DNA of 64,000 nt from Prostheceraeus crozeri (Eukaryota > Platyhelminthes > Polycladida > Euryleptidae), in assembly GCA_907163375.1 (NCBI GenBank), contig CAJQUW010004580.1, positions 496,001-560,000 of the forward strand. Reading direction: 5' to 3'. The position numbers and the translations under genes are program-made. Of this stretch, positions 51,219 through 60,317 are shown piece by piece. Under the pieces are notes generated by a model. The model ran no database searches. It saw nothing but the letters and a program-made list of their open reading frames with translations, and had not been told where the DNA came from. Within the stretch, counting starts at the first letter, position 1; every line of letters begins with the position of its first letter.

Positions 51219-51842
51219 TTAACCCGACACAACAACGCGGTTGCCTCCCCTACCCCACGATAAATCAGAGAAGGAGACGATAGAGTACGAAATTGTACTT
51301 GTAGAGTAACTGTATTGCAGTTCACATGTCTTCAGAGGAGATAATTGCCACTTGATCTGATGGGAGGGCTCGCTATAACGCCTTTTGCGCCCAATGCGAA
51401 AGTAAAACTGATTTAATACTCTCCCGATATGTATTATAATGCCAAGTAAAATGAATAAAGAATAAAAGATATCGCGAGACGTTACGGGTCCAGACCCTTT
51501 GTCATTGGCAGAACACTTAATAATGAATGACTTCTGCACTTCTACACTTGTAGCAGAACAGCAGTGTTGTTTCGTGACTTGTTTCATGCTTGGCTTGTGC
51601 AAGTTGATAAGTCGCGATTCCACTAAACTTGTTTCAACCGAATCATTCAGACATCTCAAATATTCAACGCTAAAATCTTCTATGCTACTGACGTCACAAA
51701 TTTTGGTGTGATCTGACAAAGCACTTACACTATTTTTGTTTTTAATACTGTTGTAGTGTTCATTATATCTTACATATAAAGGACGAGAAGTTTTTCCTAT
51801 GTACTTAACATTGCATTTATTACACGTGAATAGATAAACCAC
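51219..51842 (-). pseudogene. GIY-YIG endonuclease of Penelope-like element
   Basis: VYLFTCNKCNVKYIGKTSRPL gives the GIY-YIG motif as VYL...KYIG with the upstream C-x2-C typical of Penelope-like elements. RYNEHYNSIKNK supplies the arginine and histidine, and VETSLVESRLINL the glutamate-containing helix. The enzyme nicks target DNA for reverse transcription. The frame after about residue 110 runs into non-coding end sequence (SANDKGSGPVTSRDI reads from the conserved CGCGA-type end motif). Confidence 0.82.
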
Positions 51843-52311
51843 GCAGGTCTTTTTACAGTTAAATTTCTCTGGTAGCCGGTTACGTATTTTACAATTATCA
51901 TGTTTTATATTATTGATTTGGTTTTCAAGACATTGCGCAACTTTTTGTTACCGCAACTTACGAGCCGCACATTCAATTTATGTTTACGAATTAAGTACTT
52001 GATTTTTCTTACTAAACTATCGCTTATGTAGGGTAACTTTAAAACGCACTTGTCGGTGTTGTCTTTGTTATTTTTCCTAGTTGGTCTCTTTGCCATGACA
52101 AAATCCTTTCACTATATCCGTTAGCCTTAAGTGTATTTAGGCATTGCTTTTCCGACTGAGTCACGATGTCTTTACTGAGTGTTTCACTACATCTCTCATG
52201 GACGCTCAAAATACTTCGTTTTACGAAATTTGATTTTACACTACTAGGTAGCCAACTGTCCTTCTTGAATGTATTTCCTGAGGAAAGCTCTTTAGTGTAC
52301 TTTTGATACAT
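51219..52311 (-). mobile_element. Penelope-like element, C-terminal remnant
   Basis: Three frames in order on minus (52311-52039, 52096-51905, 51842-51219) cover the end of a Penelope-like protein: a linker (SEKQCLNTLKANGYSERILSW), a basic segment (LPYISDSLVRKIKYLIRKHK) and the GIY-YIG endonuclease. The reverse transcriptase is missing. Frames change at least twice. Confidence 0.8.
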
Positions 52312-52777
52312 AATCTTTTTATTCTCTATCCAAATTATCTATCAAAATTTGAAATTTGACCACCATAGATCTTTCTCCATTCTCTAATGTGTTGAATGGT
52401 AATACATAGAAAGCGAGATATTGCATCATACCTGAGAAAAAATGAAACAAACTTCAATTCAAGCCAATGATAGTTTGTTTCATTAATTATGTCATTGAGT
52501 GAGGTCAAATACCGAGTGTTAGAGTGCTGGTGTTGAGTTGAACACCGGCGTTGACACCCAACACTTGTCTTGACGCTGGTGTTGACATCTGAACATTGGT
52601 GTTGACAATCAGGACGAGTGTCGAAACTGTGGATTTCTATGGTGGAAAGTTTTCGATTTAGATTTCCAGATAACAGTGACCACTCATCAGTGTTAAGCGC
52701 AGATCATGTCGGGATGATATCAATTCGATGCGTTGTAATTGTATTTAATGCAAACTAAAATTTCGAAATTTTGAAAG

Positions 52778-53260
52778 ATGGCACCTACAAGGAAGAAGCT
52801 CAGTGATGCAATGGTGAATGACCTTCTCCACAAGATACTACAGAGGAAGTCATTTTATGAGAAGAAGAAGAGAGGTGGAATGTTGCATGAGGAGATCATG
52901 CAGCTACTTGGGATGGAGATAGGATTCTCACATTCTGTCCAGGATCTTCTGAAGAACCTGGGACGTGAATACAACGAGAAGGCGAAAAAGCTCTCCAGAA
53001 GTGGTGGCGCGTCATCTGATGACGAGTCGTTGCCGACAGAGAAGAGTTTAAGGTGAGAAAGTCTATCGATCTTTTAGATCAACATGAATGACACATGTCA
53101 GTTATGAACCTATGCAAAATGACTGAAACTTACATGTAGTTCTACTTCTGTTCTTTTTTTCAGAGGCTCTCCAGAGATTTGGAATCTGTATGAAGACTAC
53201 CAGCAGCTGTACTATCCAAAGGGAAGTAAGGATAGGCCTAGCGTCCTCAACGAATCATGA
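52778..53260 (+). CDS. Harbinger accessory protein, two exons
   Basis: Exon 1 (52778-53052) encodes a basic, helical region with MAPTRKKLSDAMVNDLLHKI, SFYEKKKRGGMLHEEIMQLL and FSHSVQDLLKNLGREYNEKAKK, resembling a trihelix/Myb-SANT-like DNA-binding domain. An intron of 111 bp (donor AAG/GTGAGA, acceptor TTTTTTTCAG) joins it in frame to exon 2 (53164-53260), ending with GSPEIWNLYEDYQQLYYPKG. The total is 123 residues. Harbinger elements normally carry a Myb-like partner that brings the transposase to the nucleus and the ends; that role is inferred from position. Confidence 0.7.
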
Positions 53261-53530
53261 GAAGGTGCTGCAGCGTAGGGTTCGGGATCCTCAACACGTC
53301 GACCAACAAACGCAAGCTTGCTGGAAGACATTGCGAGCGGTATCCACCAATTGAACAAGAAGATGGATCTCCTCATTCAGGGGTGGCAAAGGCCAATGAC
53401 ATTGATCTTTTCGAGTGTGTCAGTGATGTAGTTGAAGAACAGAACAGTTAATTATGATAAATGATAAATATATGATTTCTTGTGAATATCTTCTCCATTT
53501 GAATATAATAAATTATCCCAAACAAATTAT

Positions 53531-54478
53531 TCAAAAGCAAAAACAACTCTTGCACTCTATAAAATTAGTGTATCGGTTGTGAAGGACACATGCTGCTACC
53601 ACACAATCTGAAGCAAACTGCACTCCATGCTTAGCGGCCAAGCGGGATTCTTTCATTTGGGTGATCCTCCACTTATTTTCAATGGCACCGATGGTGCGCT
53701 CGACAACTTGTCTTTGACGGGAGATTCTGGAATTAAAAGTCTCTTGAGCGGCAGACAGATTACTACCACGGAGGGAGCAAATAATTCTTAGATGAACTCC
53801 CGTGTAGCCGGCGTCTCCAGCAACAACTGTATCTTCCGGCAGTGAATCAAGAAACTCGAAGAAGCGGCCTCCCCAACCGACCGCATTAGCATCGTGCGCA
53901 GATGCTGGAACTCCTGCCAGAATGTATCTGACCTTCCCATGCTTATCGCACGCTATTTGGATATTAAGTCCATCAGAAGATATGCCGCTTCTCCCACAAT
54001 AGAAGGCGTCTCCCGCTCCATCTGGTCTTTGAGTGCGAACTATGAATCCGTCGATATATAAGATTGCGGATAGATGTCCACCGTCCACCGCAGTCAGATC
54101 TTTGCGCAACGCTTGGAAATCCTCAGGCTGTGGAAGGTAGCAGTAGGATCCAGCAATTGTATTGAGAAATCGTACGGCCTCTCGGCAATGAAGAACACAA
54201 GTAGATTTGGCAATTCCCTCAGCTTTGGCGGTTTTTCTATAAGTCCCGCCTGACGATGGAAATTCGAGAAAATTCTCCATTCGCCTTCTACTTGTGTGGT
54301 ATCGCGGCTCCCCAGACTGATTCTCCCATCTCCATAAATGGAATTCATTGACCAACTCGTCTAATTGATCAGAGGTCAATCTTTTATGGCGGGTGCTGTC
54401 CTCACGCGAGCAAGCTGGCTTTCGGTGGATATTTGGCCCACGAAGCATCTTTGAAGTCTTTGATCTATCAAAACACAA
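53531..54478 (-). CDS. Harbinger transposase (DDE_Tnp_4)
   Basis: A 315-residue open frame. The N-terminal helix-turn-helix region (SSGGTYRKTAKAEGIAKSTC) resembles other Harbinger enzymes. The DDE triad is ILYIDGFIVRTQRP, then VVAGDAGYTGVHLR, then RQVVERTIGAIENKWRI. The motifs YCGRSGISSDGLNIQIACD and VPASAHDANAVG are conserved in HARBI1-like proteins. The upstream methionine at 54478 is used by length; several internal methionines are possible. No break is seen. Confidence 0.92.
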   Translation of the reverse strand: MCFDRSKTSKMLRGPNIHRKPACSREDSTRHKRLTSDQLDELVNEFHLWRWENQSGEPRYHTSRRRMENFLEFPSSGGTYRKTAKAEGIAKSTCVLHCREAVRFLNTIAGSYCYLPQPEDFQALRKDLTAVDGGHLSAILYIDGFIVRTQRPDGAGDAFYCGRSGISSDGLNIQIACDKHGKVRYILAGVPASAHDANAVGWGGRFFEFLDSLPEDTVVAGDAGYTGVHLRIICSLRGSNLSAAQETFNSRISRQRQVVERTIGAIENKWRITQMKESRLAAKHGVQFASDCVVAACVLHNRYTNFIECKSCFCF

Positions 54479-54940
54479 AGGCCGGTCACTATATATGGGT
54501 GATGATTGCCAATCGGAATGGAAACATGTATTCAGACCACGTCAGCATGACACCCGCAATTTGACTTGTGCAAGTGCTGAACCCCTAGGGGTTGAGCGAC
54601 CAATTGCATAGAAATCAGTTACGATTCCAGTGTTGAGATTCGCTTTGCTAGTGCCTTCAACAGTCTTGACAGCAAGATTGACTGGCCAGTGCTTAGCGCC
54701 AGTGTTCAAACAACTGCATTGAGCGTTGACAGTTGATTTCACGGTTACACAACACTGAATATGACAGCACGGCACCTGTGCTGAGCGTCAACACGATGAA
54801 TATTGGCGTTTAACATTGAAGTTCAGAGCTGACGCCAGTGTTCAGCCCAGCGCTGCTAATCAACACTCAGCTTGGCGCTCAGCGCTGGTGTTAACACTCG
54901 AAGCTCAACACCAGCACTCTAACACTCAGTATTTGACCTC

Positions 54941-55099
54941 ACACAAATGAGTATATCTCTGACACACGCATCCGATATCTTGTTTTAGCTTTGTATCATT
55001 GACAGTGGCGTCAATTTATATTTATGATTGGGGGGGGATGAGCCATCATTGACGTGATAAACGTGGAGGCAAATTTTTTGATATATTTAGTGGGGTTCA

Positions 55100-55100
<1 letters not shown>
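54941..55100. other. no gene seen
   Basis: Short spacer with a G-run (55029-55037) before the TA microsatellite. Confidence 0.4.

Positions 55101-55138
<38 letters not shown>
55101..55138. repeat. (TA)n microsatellite
   Basis: Pure TA repeat immediately left of the inferred Polinton-like end. Confidence 0.93.
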
Positions 55139-55140
<2 letters not shown>

Positions 55141-55189
55141 TAGTAAGCAAAACTCCACTTCTGGACCGCGCAAGATGGCGGCCATCGCT

Positions 55190-55610
55190 GCGTCCCCCCC
55201 CCCTCTGGCACGGCAGAGTGTCGTGGTCGGCCGCCGTGGTGCTTCGTGTCTGAGTCCCCCCCCCTCTGGAACGATAGAGGTTGTGGTCTGTCGTGGTGTG
55301 CCGGCCAGGTGGGTCCACGTTCACAACATGTTCGCTGACGTCCCCCCCCCTCTGCAACGACAGAGTGTGAGACTCGGGTGAGTTGGTCCGACCGCCTGGT
55401 TGACGTGGGCGACCGTCTAGGTTGACGTGGGCGACCGCCAGGATTAGTCTTGAGGCTATAGTGTGTGATGTTTTTGGTGTGTAGCGTCCAAACGAAGCAT
55501 CGGATGAGAAAACGGAGGCCAGATTCGGAATCTACGTGAAATTTTGGGTTAGGAAGGATGTTTCCACCGAAATCGGAGAGAAAAAATTTTCGGCTGACGT
55601 CCCCCCCCTG
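55190..55610. repeat. C-tract repeats at the Polinton-like left end
   Basis: Runs of 8-10 C occur at 55194-55203, 55256-55264, 55342-55350 and 55601-55608. The first three run into a small hairpin of the form CTCTG-N6-(C/T)AGAG (CTCTGGCACGGCAGAG in the first). They may be part of the terminal repeat. Confidence 0.75.
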
Positions 55611-55901
55611 GACAGCTTGCTTCCAGTGGACGGATTTTGTCGTGCGATAGCTCGTTTGAAAGCTAAGAGTGAGACAAATTCAGTGAAAGAATCGGCTTGT
55701 TCCTATCTGCCTTCGTTTAGATGTGAGACGCCATTTAAGATTTTGGGACATTGGTGAAAAACGACAGAGTTAGAATTTGGGACGTTTTGGGCTGTAGCTC
55801 CAAAACGAACTATCGGATTGGTAAACGGATGCCAGATTTGGAATCAACTTGATGTTATTGTCCAATGAGGATCATCATCCAATGAGAATCAAGCATTTCT
55901 T

Positions 55902-55909
55902 TATAAATA
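55902..55909 (+). promoter_or_regulatory. TATA box of the Polinton-like element
   Basis: TATAAATA lies about 110 bp upstream of the first start codon candidates (56012) of the plus-strand array, a normal layout for a pol II promoter. Sequence between carries a CT-rich stretch (55973-55985). Confidence 0.55.
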
Positions 55910-56172
55910 GCGAGCCTTCCACAGTGAGAATCATTCCATCGTTGAATCACACGAGTGACGGACGCACATTTTCTCTCTCTCTCTAGTTCCCTGTTCTATT
56001 ATCCAACTAAAATGGTAAGTCGCTACTTCCCTCCCTCTCCTCCCTTGAACGTAAACTTAATACAATCTTTTTTCATTTTCAGGCATCTACTCCATCTGCT
56101 GCACTAGTAGGACAAAATGGCGGTCAAACGTTACAAGGTTCGCTACGGTCAGATCATCTACAACTGAGGCCA

Positions 56173-56787
56173 GTGGAAGAAACATCCAAGGTACATAATC
56201 CTACACCGCTACAGCGTAAATTTAAACAAGCCTTGCGTTATGATGATCATAGCGTAGTACTCCAAACGGGAATGCTCCCTTCCACGGATGTCAAGATAAT
56301 GCACAATCAGTATGGGGACTACATACTGATCCCCGTGAGTCCATACATTCGCCACCAACTTGATATTATTGAGGAGTACGTGACATTAAATATGGACATT
56401 CCTACTCCTCTTGCTCAAGAGTGGAAGGCGAGAGATGACAAGGATACTCCCTATAGAAAGATTTGGGATGGTAATCACATTTGCCTACCGGTATCACATT
56501 GGTGTACTTACTATAAGAAGGAGGGAGATCATTCAATACCCATCAGATGTGATGAGCTCGGAGAAGGTACTTGGGATATCCTTTTCAAAGTGAATGGGCT
56601 ATATTATGGTCGACACAAGGATAATAAAATAGCCTCTCTCTCCATGCATATGGAATCCATCCTATATATTCCGAAACCACCCAACGTGGACGACATAATT
56701 GATCAAATCCTTAACAGCAGTGGTACGAAGCGCAAGTCGGAGAAGAATGCTACATCAAAACGCAAATCAAAGAAGGAGAATTGCTAG
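56173..56787 (+). CDS. unknown protein of the Polinton-like element, first gene
   Basis: About 200 residues of unrecognised family. Features: LQRKFKQALRYDDHSVVLQT, a region of alternating strands (VKIMHNQYGDYILIPVSPYI), VSHWCTYYKKEGDHSIPIRC, DILFKVNGLYYGRHKDNK and a strongly basic tail (RKSEKNATSKRKSKKE). The basic tail suggests nucleic acid binding or nuclear entry. The frame is open upstream of the position given (which is not an ATG), and an intron-like GT-AG pair lies between it and the TATA box, so the true start is probably upstream. Confidence 0.6.
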   Translation: MEETSKVHNPTPLQRKFKQALRYDDHSVVLQTGMLPSTDVKIMHNQYGDYILIPVSPYIRHQLDIIEEYVTLNMDIPTPLAQEWKARDDKDTPYRKIWDGNHICLPVSHWCTYYKKEGDHSIPIRCDELGEGTWDILFKVNGLYYGRHKDNKIASLSMHMESILYIPKPPNVDDIIDQILNSSGTKRKSEKNATSKRKSKKENC

Positions 56788-56947
56788 TCCTTTCCTAACT
56801 CTACCCTATGACAATTCGCTTATGTGCTTTGAGTGTCGTAGACGTGGTCTTATTAGATACATTTTACTTCTTCGTTGCCATCATATCATTTGTGTATTTT
56901 GTCGTGAAAAGCATCGATGTAATTCTTCATTTTGTAATATGTTATAG
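56699..56947 (+). CDS. small RING-like zinc finger protein (Polinton-like)
   Basis: The C-terminal half reads LMCFECRRRG ... LLRCHHIICVFCREKHRC ... FC, a RING-type order of cysteines and histidines (C-x2-C, C-x-H-x3-C-x2-C). The N-terminal half overlaps the previous gene in another frame, so translation may start at the internal methionine before CFECRR. Viral RING proteins often act as ubiquitin ligases; function here is inference. Confidence 0.5.
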   Translation: MIKSLTAVVRSASRRRMLHQNANQRRRIASPFLTLPYDNSLMCFECRRRGLIRYILLLRCHHIICVFCREKHRCNSSFCNML

Positions 56948-56999
56948 AACGTTTCCTTAGATGTGTAAATTTCCGTTTTAGGCTTCTATCATCATTTTT

Positions 57000-57530
57000 A
57001 TGGATTGTGAGGGTGAACCTGTACAGGAGCTCAGTGCTATTGCTATGAACAATTGGACATATCAGATTGTTAGTGTCTATCATCAACATGCCAACTGCGA
57101 TCCCAATGTTGATCAATGGGCGAGAAAACACATTCATGGACTTAATCTGAAATATTTGCAAGACTATGGCTTTTCTTGTGAGAGTGCTCTTCTTATTGAC
57201 TTTAAACGATGGTTAGCTGCTTTCAATGTTATACGCATCTTTTGTAATAATCCTGGTAAGGAGAGGAAAGTATTTCCCAATCTAATCATTGATGATATTT
57301 TGCTCCCACCTTGGGATAGTAGAGTGAATCAACATTATCATGAAGTCACAAAACGTTTTAAGGATTTGTGTGTTCCTATTTTGTCTGTTCGTTGTAGTAG
57401 CTACGTTCATAACCAATGCTTCTTTCCTCCTTACCTCAACACTGCCAAAGTCCTGTATGGTTATCATTGCTCGCTGTATGATAGTTACCAGCTGTATCTA
57501 TTTTATCTCTTTCAAACCATTGATTTATAA
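57000..57530 (+). CDS. DEDD exonuclease-like protein (Polinton-like)
   Basis: A 176-residue protein opening MDCEGEPVQELSAIAM, which looks like the first motif (D-x-E) of DEDD 3'-5' exonucleases. Further landmarks: RKHIHGLNLKYLQDYGF, LLIDFKRWLAAFNVIRIFCN, IDDILLPPWDSR and CSLYDSYQLYLFYLF, where the late aspartate could complete the site. Homologous frames are frequent in invertebrate genomes beside F54H12.2-type genes. Nuclease activity is inferred. Confidence 0.5.
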   Translation: MDCEGEPVQELSAIAMNNWTYQIVSVYHQHANCDPNVDQWARKHIHGLNLKYLQDYGFSCESALLIDFKRWLAAFNVIRIFCNNPGKERKVFPNLIIDDILLPPWDSRVNQHYHEVTKRFKDLCVPILSVRCSSYVHNQCFFPPYLNTAKVLYGYHCSLYDSYQLYLFYLFQTIDL

Positions 57531-57617
57531 TGCATGCTTGTTACCATTATTCAATAAATGTTACTATGAGAAGAGTTGTTGTTTTCATGCAATGGATGGG
57601 TTAGATAAAGGGCGATC

Positions 57618-58028
57618 ATGTCTTTCTCAAACGACTGCGGAACATTACGTTTTCATAGGCAAAGTTTAAAAGGAGCTGTTCAAGATTATGTGATAAAATT
57701 TCATAAAGATGAGACCGACATCGAAGCAGTGGTCGATGATGCTAGCACTCTATTTCTAGAGTTAATGAATACATTCTCTGATAGCATTATCATGGCGCGA
57801 TTAGTTGCGAAAATTAAGTTTAGTCATTTTGGAAAGGAAGAGGTGGAAAGTCGCTCTTTCCATTTTGCTTCTTATTCAATGGAAGTGGTAGATCACCCCC
57901 AAGAATTTTTTAAAAGACATATGATAAAAATTGCTGAACGTCTTAACGCATTTAACCATCATGGTAGCAGTCTAGTGATTGAAGCGATTTCAGATATTCA
58001 CATTCAACTTTCCATAAAGAAAAATTGA
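57618..58028 (+). CDS. conserved small protein (Polinton-like)
   Basis: 136 residues. LRFHRQSLKGAVQDYVIKF, ESRSFHFASYSMEVV and FNHHGSSLVIEAISDIHIQL recall a conserved domain that in other Polinton-like elements stands at the N-terminus of the DNA polymerase (GSGW ... box). Here it is a free-standing frame. It overlaps the next gene's start by four bases. Confidence 0.45.
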   Translation: MSFSNDCGTLRFHRQSLKGAVQDYVIKFHKDETDIEAVVDDASTLFLELMNTFSDSIIMARLVAKIKFSHFGKEEVESRSFHFASYSMEVVDHPQEFFKRHMIKIAERLNAFNHHGSSLVIEAISDIHIQLSIKKN

Positions 58029-58354
58029 AAATGCAGTGGTACTTGATTGTAGCACAACTGGTTTTCGAGCTATGTCTGCTCACTCTCGAAGTATATTCCT
58101 TCTGTACATGCGTCTATTATTTAGAAAAGGCTAGCAAATTCATATCTTCAAAAAGACTTGCTATAGACATCAGTAACGGTGAAACTATGTGTTGCGATGT
58201 ATGTAAGCGAAAGGATGGAAATGAAAAGCGCATCTTCAAGAGATGTAAGCATGCTTTTTGTCAACGCTGTTTCATACGTAATTGCATTCAACTTTGCCAA
58301 TGTAACCACTGTGACATTGCTCATTTCGAGTGTCACTTATGTCGCAATAGTTAG
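58025..58354 (+). CDS. membrane-anchored RING-like protein (Polinton-like)
   Basis: 109 residues. An N-terminal hydrophobic segment (LIVAQLVFELCLLTLEVYSF) is followed by a zinc-binding C-terminus: CCDVCKRKDG, FKRCKHAFCQRCFIRNC and CQCNHCDIAHFECHLC, a RING-like pattern. It is the second RING-like frame of the element. A membrane-bound ubiquitin ligase is one reading (inference). Confidence 0.5.
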   Translation: MKMQWYLIVAQLVFELCLLTLEVYSFCTCVYYLEKASKFISSKRLAIDISNGETMCCDVCKRKDGNEKRIFKRCKHAFCQRCFIRNCIQLCQCNHCDIAHFECHLCRNS

Positions 58355-58405
58355 TACCTATGCAAATGTGGTAAAGATAGGTTTTAGCAAAGACTAACAC
58401 GGAAA

Positions 58406-58762
58406 ATGGCGAAACGTAAAATGACGAAACGTAAAAGTCAAAAGTTTTCTTCAGCCATTCAAGCTCTCCGACGAATGAAAGCAAATCAGCGATACAATGC
58501 TATACGACATGCTAACGATAAATTCATTTGTGAAATTATTTCTCATGTGAGGAAGTTGAGGACGAAGAAATTAGCGCCAAAACAACGAAAGTTACTTAAG
58601 CGATATGCTACGAAATTGCGTTTCATCTCCAATCCTAAAGTCGCCCTTCAAAGAAAGAGGAAAACTCTAACACAAAAGGGCGGTTTCCTTTCAGCAATAC
58701 TTCCAATGATAGCTCCTGCCGTGGGCAACCTATTGGGAAATATCTTTGGCTCTAAGCGTTAA
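58406..58762 (+). CDS. basic protein with hydrophobic tail (Polinton-like)
   Basis: 118 residues, very basic (MAKRKMTKRKSQKFSSAIQA, KLAPKQRKLLKRYATKLRF), ending with LTQKGGFLSAILPMIAPAVG and a short basic tail. The KGGFL-hydrophobic ending is a recurrent feature of small proteins beside F54H12.2-type genes, comparable to adomavirus-type late proteins. A virion core or membrane-acting role is inferred. Confidence 0.5.
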   Translation: MAKRKMTKRKSQKFSSAIQALRRMKANQRYNAIRHANDKFICEIISHVRKLRTKKLAPKQRKLLKRYATKLRFISNPKVALQRKRKTLTQKGGFLSAILPMIAPAVGNLLGNIFGSKR

Positions 58763-59411
58763 TTATGCAAATGTTGAGTCTCAAAGTAATAAAATGGATT
58801 TCAGACTTCAATGTGATAAAGTTCTGACTGTATCAGGTCCATCTCATGCAGGTAAAACTGTTTTCACGCTGAATTTATTGGATAAAAGAAGGGAGTTGTT
58901 TAAGGAACCTATCAATCGAGTGATTTGGTGTTATGGTATTTATCAACCGTCGCTGTTTCAGGAATTGCAAAGTCGCAACTTTATTCGACATGAAGGAATT
59001 ATTCCAGTGGATAAACTTCAGTCTAATGATGTTGTTGTATTGGATGATTTATTAAAAGAAAGTAAGAATTCAAAAGATGTTACAGATATGTTCACTCGCG
59101 CAGCACACCATAAAAGGTGTTTTATCATCTATATTACACAAAATTTGTTTCCTGATGGAAAAGAAGCTCGTACACGAAACCTGAATACACACTATTATGC
59201 TATTTTCAAGAATCCGCGAGATAAAAGTCAATTTGAAATTTTAGCGCGACAAGTTGCACCCAGAGGATCAAAAGCCTTAATTGAAATTTTTCAAGCAGCT
59301 ACTGAAAAACCATACGGTTACTTATTCATTGACTTTACGCAAGAGTGTCCGGAAGAATTTAGATTTCGAAGTGATATTTTGAAAACTCCCATGATTATCT
59401 ACAAACTATGA
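58746..59411 (+). CDS. packaging ATPase (FtsK/HerA-A32 type, Polinton-like)
   Basis: 221 residues. Walker A is VSGPSHAGKTVFTLNLL, Walker B is DVVVLDDLL, and the sensor motif is IYITQNLF. Such ATPases drive DNA into preformed capsids. The true start is probably MDFRLQC, about 17 residues after the first methionine. The stop overlaps the next start as ATGA. Confidence 0.85.
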   Translation: MALSVNYANVESQSNKMDFRLQCDKVLTVSGPSHAGKTVFTLNLLDKRRELFKEPINRVIWCYGIYQPSLFQELQSRNFIRHEGIIPVDKLQSNDVVVLDDLLKESKNSKDVTDMFTRAAHHKRCFIIYITQNLFPDGKEARTRNLNTHYYAIFKNPRDKSQFEILARQVAPRGSKALIEIFQAATEKPYGYLFIDFTQECPEEFRFRSDILKTPMIIYKL

Positions 59412-60100
59412 GTTCTTATTCTCGCATGATTGTTATTCCTCAGGATGAATATGTACAATTGACTGCCATGCAGCAAGTAAAGCAACCTCTTGCAAATCAA
59501 ATGTATAGGAAAGAAATAGATTATCAGCAAAATGTTCACATCAAAGATCCACATCGTGCTGTATTATTACAATCGGAAACTGTTGAGCAATTGAAAAACT
59601 TGAAGAATAAGATGCGTGACTCTGTATCGACTGCTACACCTTTAGCATCTCGCGCACATGCCATATCTCTTTTCAACAGTATTGAACCCCATCTCAATGT
59701 AAATGATAGAGGAGAAATCATTACAGATGAAAATAAAGTGATTGATGCTTCACGTTATGAAGACTTGATTCAGTATGCGACACGTAGAAAGCGCCGTCAG
59801 GGCTATGTTCCACCTGGTTGGTCATACTTTCTTAAACTATTGAAAAAGCATAATGTGCCAAAATTTGCTTTAAATAATGAGACATTGAAAGAACTTGATT
59901 CAACAGTGGCTACTACTCCAATGCTTCAGGCGATGAAAATGCCAACAAATTGGTTTAAGACGTCACCTGCTACATCCCCTCCCACACTCACTAAGCAAAC
60001 AAGAGGAAGAACTCGACGTAGATCTACATCGCCACTAAAACTGGTAAAAGGAAAACGTAAAACAGCTCCTCCTAGGAAATACATGTTCTCAGACTATTAA
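59408..60100 (+). CDS. conserved late-type protein (Polinton-like)
   Basis: 230 residues. Helical N-terminal part (LKNLKNKMRDSVSTATPLAS), then ASRYEDLIQYATRRKRRQGY with GWSYFLKLLKKHNVPKFAL, a motif pair recurrent beside capsid genes of this type, and a basic proline/threonine-rich tail ending PPRKYMFSDY. Function unknown; a minor virion protein is likely from context. Confidence 0.5.
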   Translation: MSSYSRMIVIPQDEYVQLTAMQQVKQPLANQMYRKEIDYQQNVHIKDPHRAVLLQSETVEQLKNLKNKMRDSVSTATPLASRAHAISLFNSIEPHLNVNDRGEIITDENKVIDASRYEDLIQYATRRKRRQGYVPPGWSYFLKLLKKHNVPKFALNNETLKELDSTVATTPMLQAMKMPTNWFKTSPATSPPTLTKQTRGRTRRRSTSPLKLVKGKRKTAPPRKYMFSDY

Positions 60101-60101
60101 T

Positions 60102-60317
60102 ATGAAGCAGATGTGTTGCTTGCCATGTAATGAGCCGCCAGAGGTGAATGTCGTTGTCACTTGCACTTGCTGCGCCAGCTCTCATAATGAAACCCCTAAG
60201 CAATGTGAACACGATCGCAAAACCGCTAAAGCTAAATGCTGCAGTTGTTGTAAATGTAGAAAGGCAAGAAAGAAAAAAGATGAGAAGGAGGAAAAAGAGT
60301 CAGCCGTCATCGACTGA
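60102..60317 (+). CDS. small cysteine-rich protein (Polinton-like)
   Basis: 71 residues with 15 cysteines (MKQMCCLPCNEPPE, CTCCASSHNE, CCSCCKCRKARKKK) and an acidic/basic tail. It overlaps the N-terminal part of the integrase frame. Either this frame or the integrase extension is not translated; cysteine density argues that it is real, but the evidence is modest. Confidence 0.4.
   Translation: MKQMCCLPCNEPPEVNVVVTCTCCASSHNETPKQCEHDRKTAKAKCCSCCKCRKARKKKDEKEEKESAVID

Larger units (their letters stand above)
52501..54940. mobile_element. PIF/Harbinger transposon, looks complete
   Basis: Inverted repeats of about 36 bp begin GAGGTCAAATACCGAGTGTT at 52501 and end at 54940, with one mismatch noted. 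GGTGTTGA(C/G) motifs recur inside both ends (52530-52620, 54820-54905). Two genes face each other: an accessory protein on plus (52778-53260) and the transposase on minus (53531-54478), the standard Harbinger layout. Both look intact. A three-base duplication could not be fixed with confidence. Confidence 0.9.

Noticed and set aside
55194-55608. A G-quadruplex on the minus strand
   Set aside because: The G runs are 50-250 bp apart, too far for an ordinary intramolecular quadruplex.
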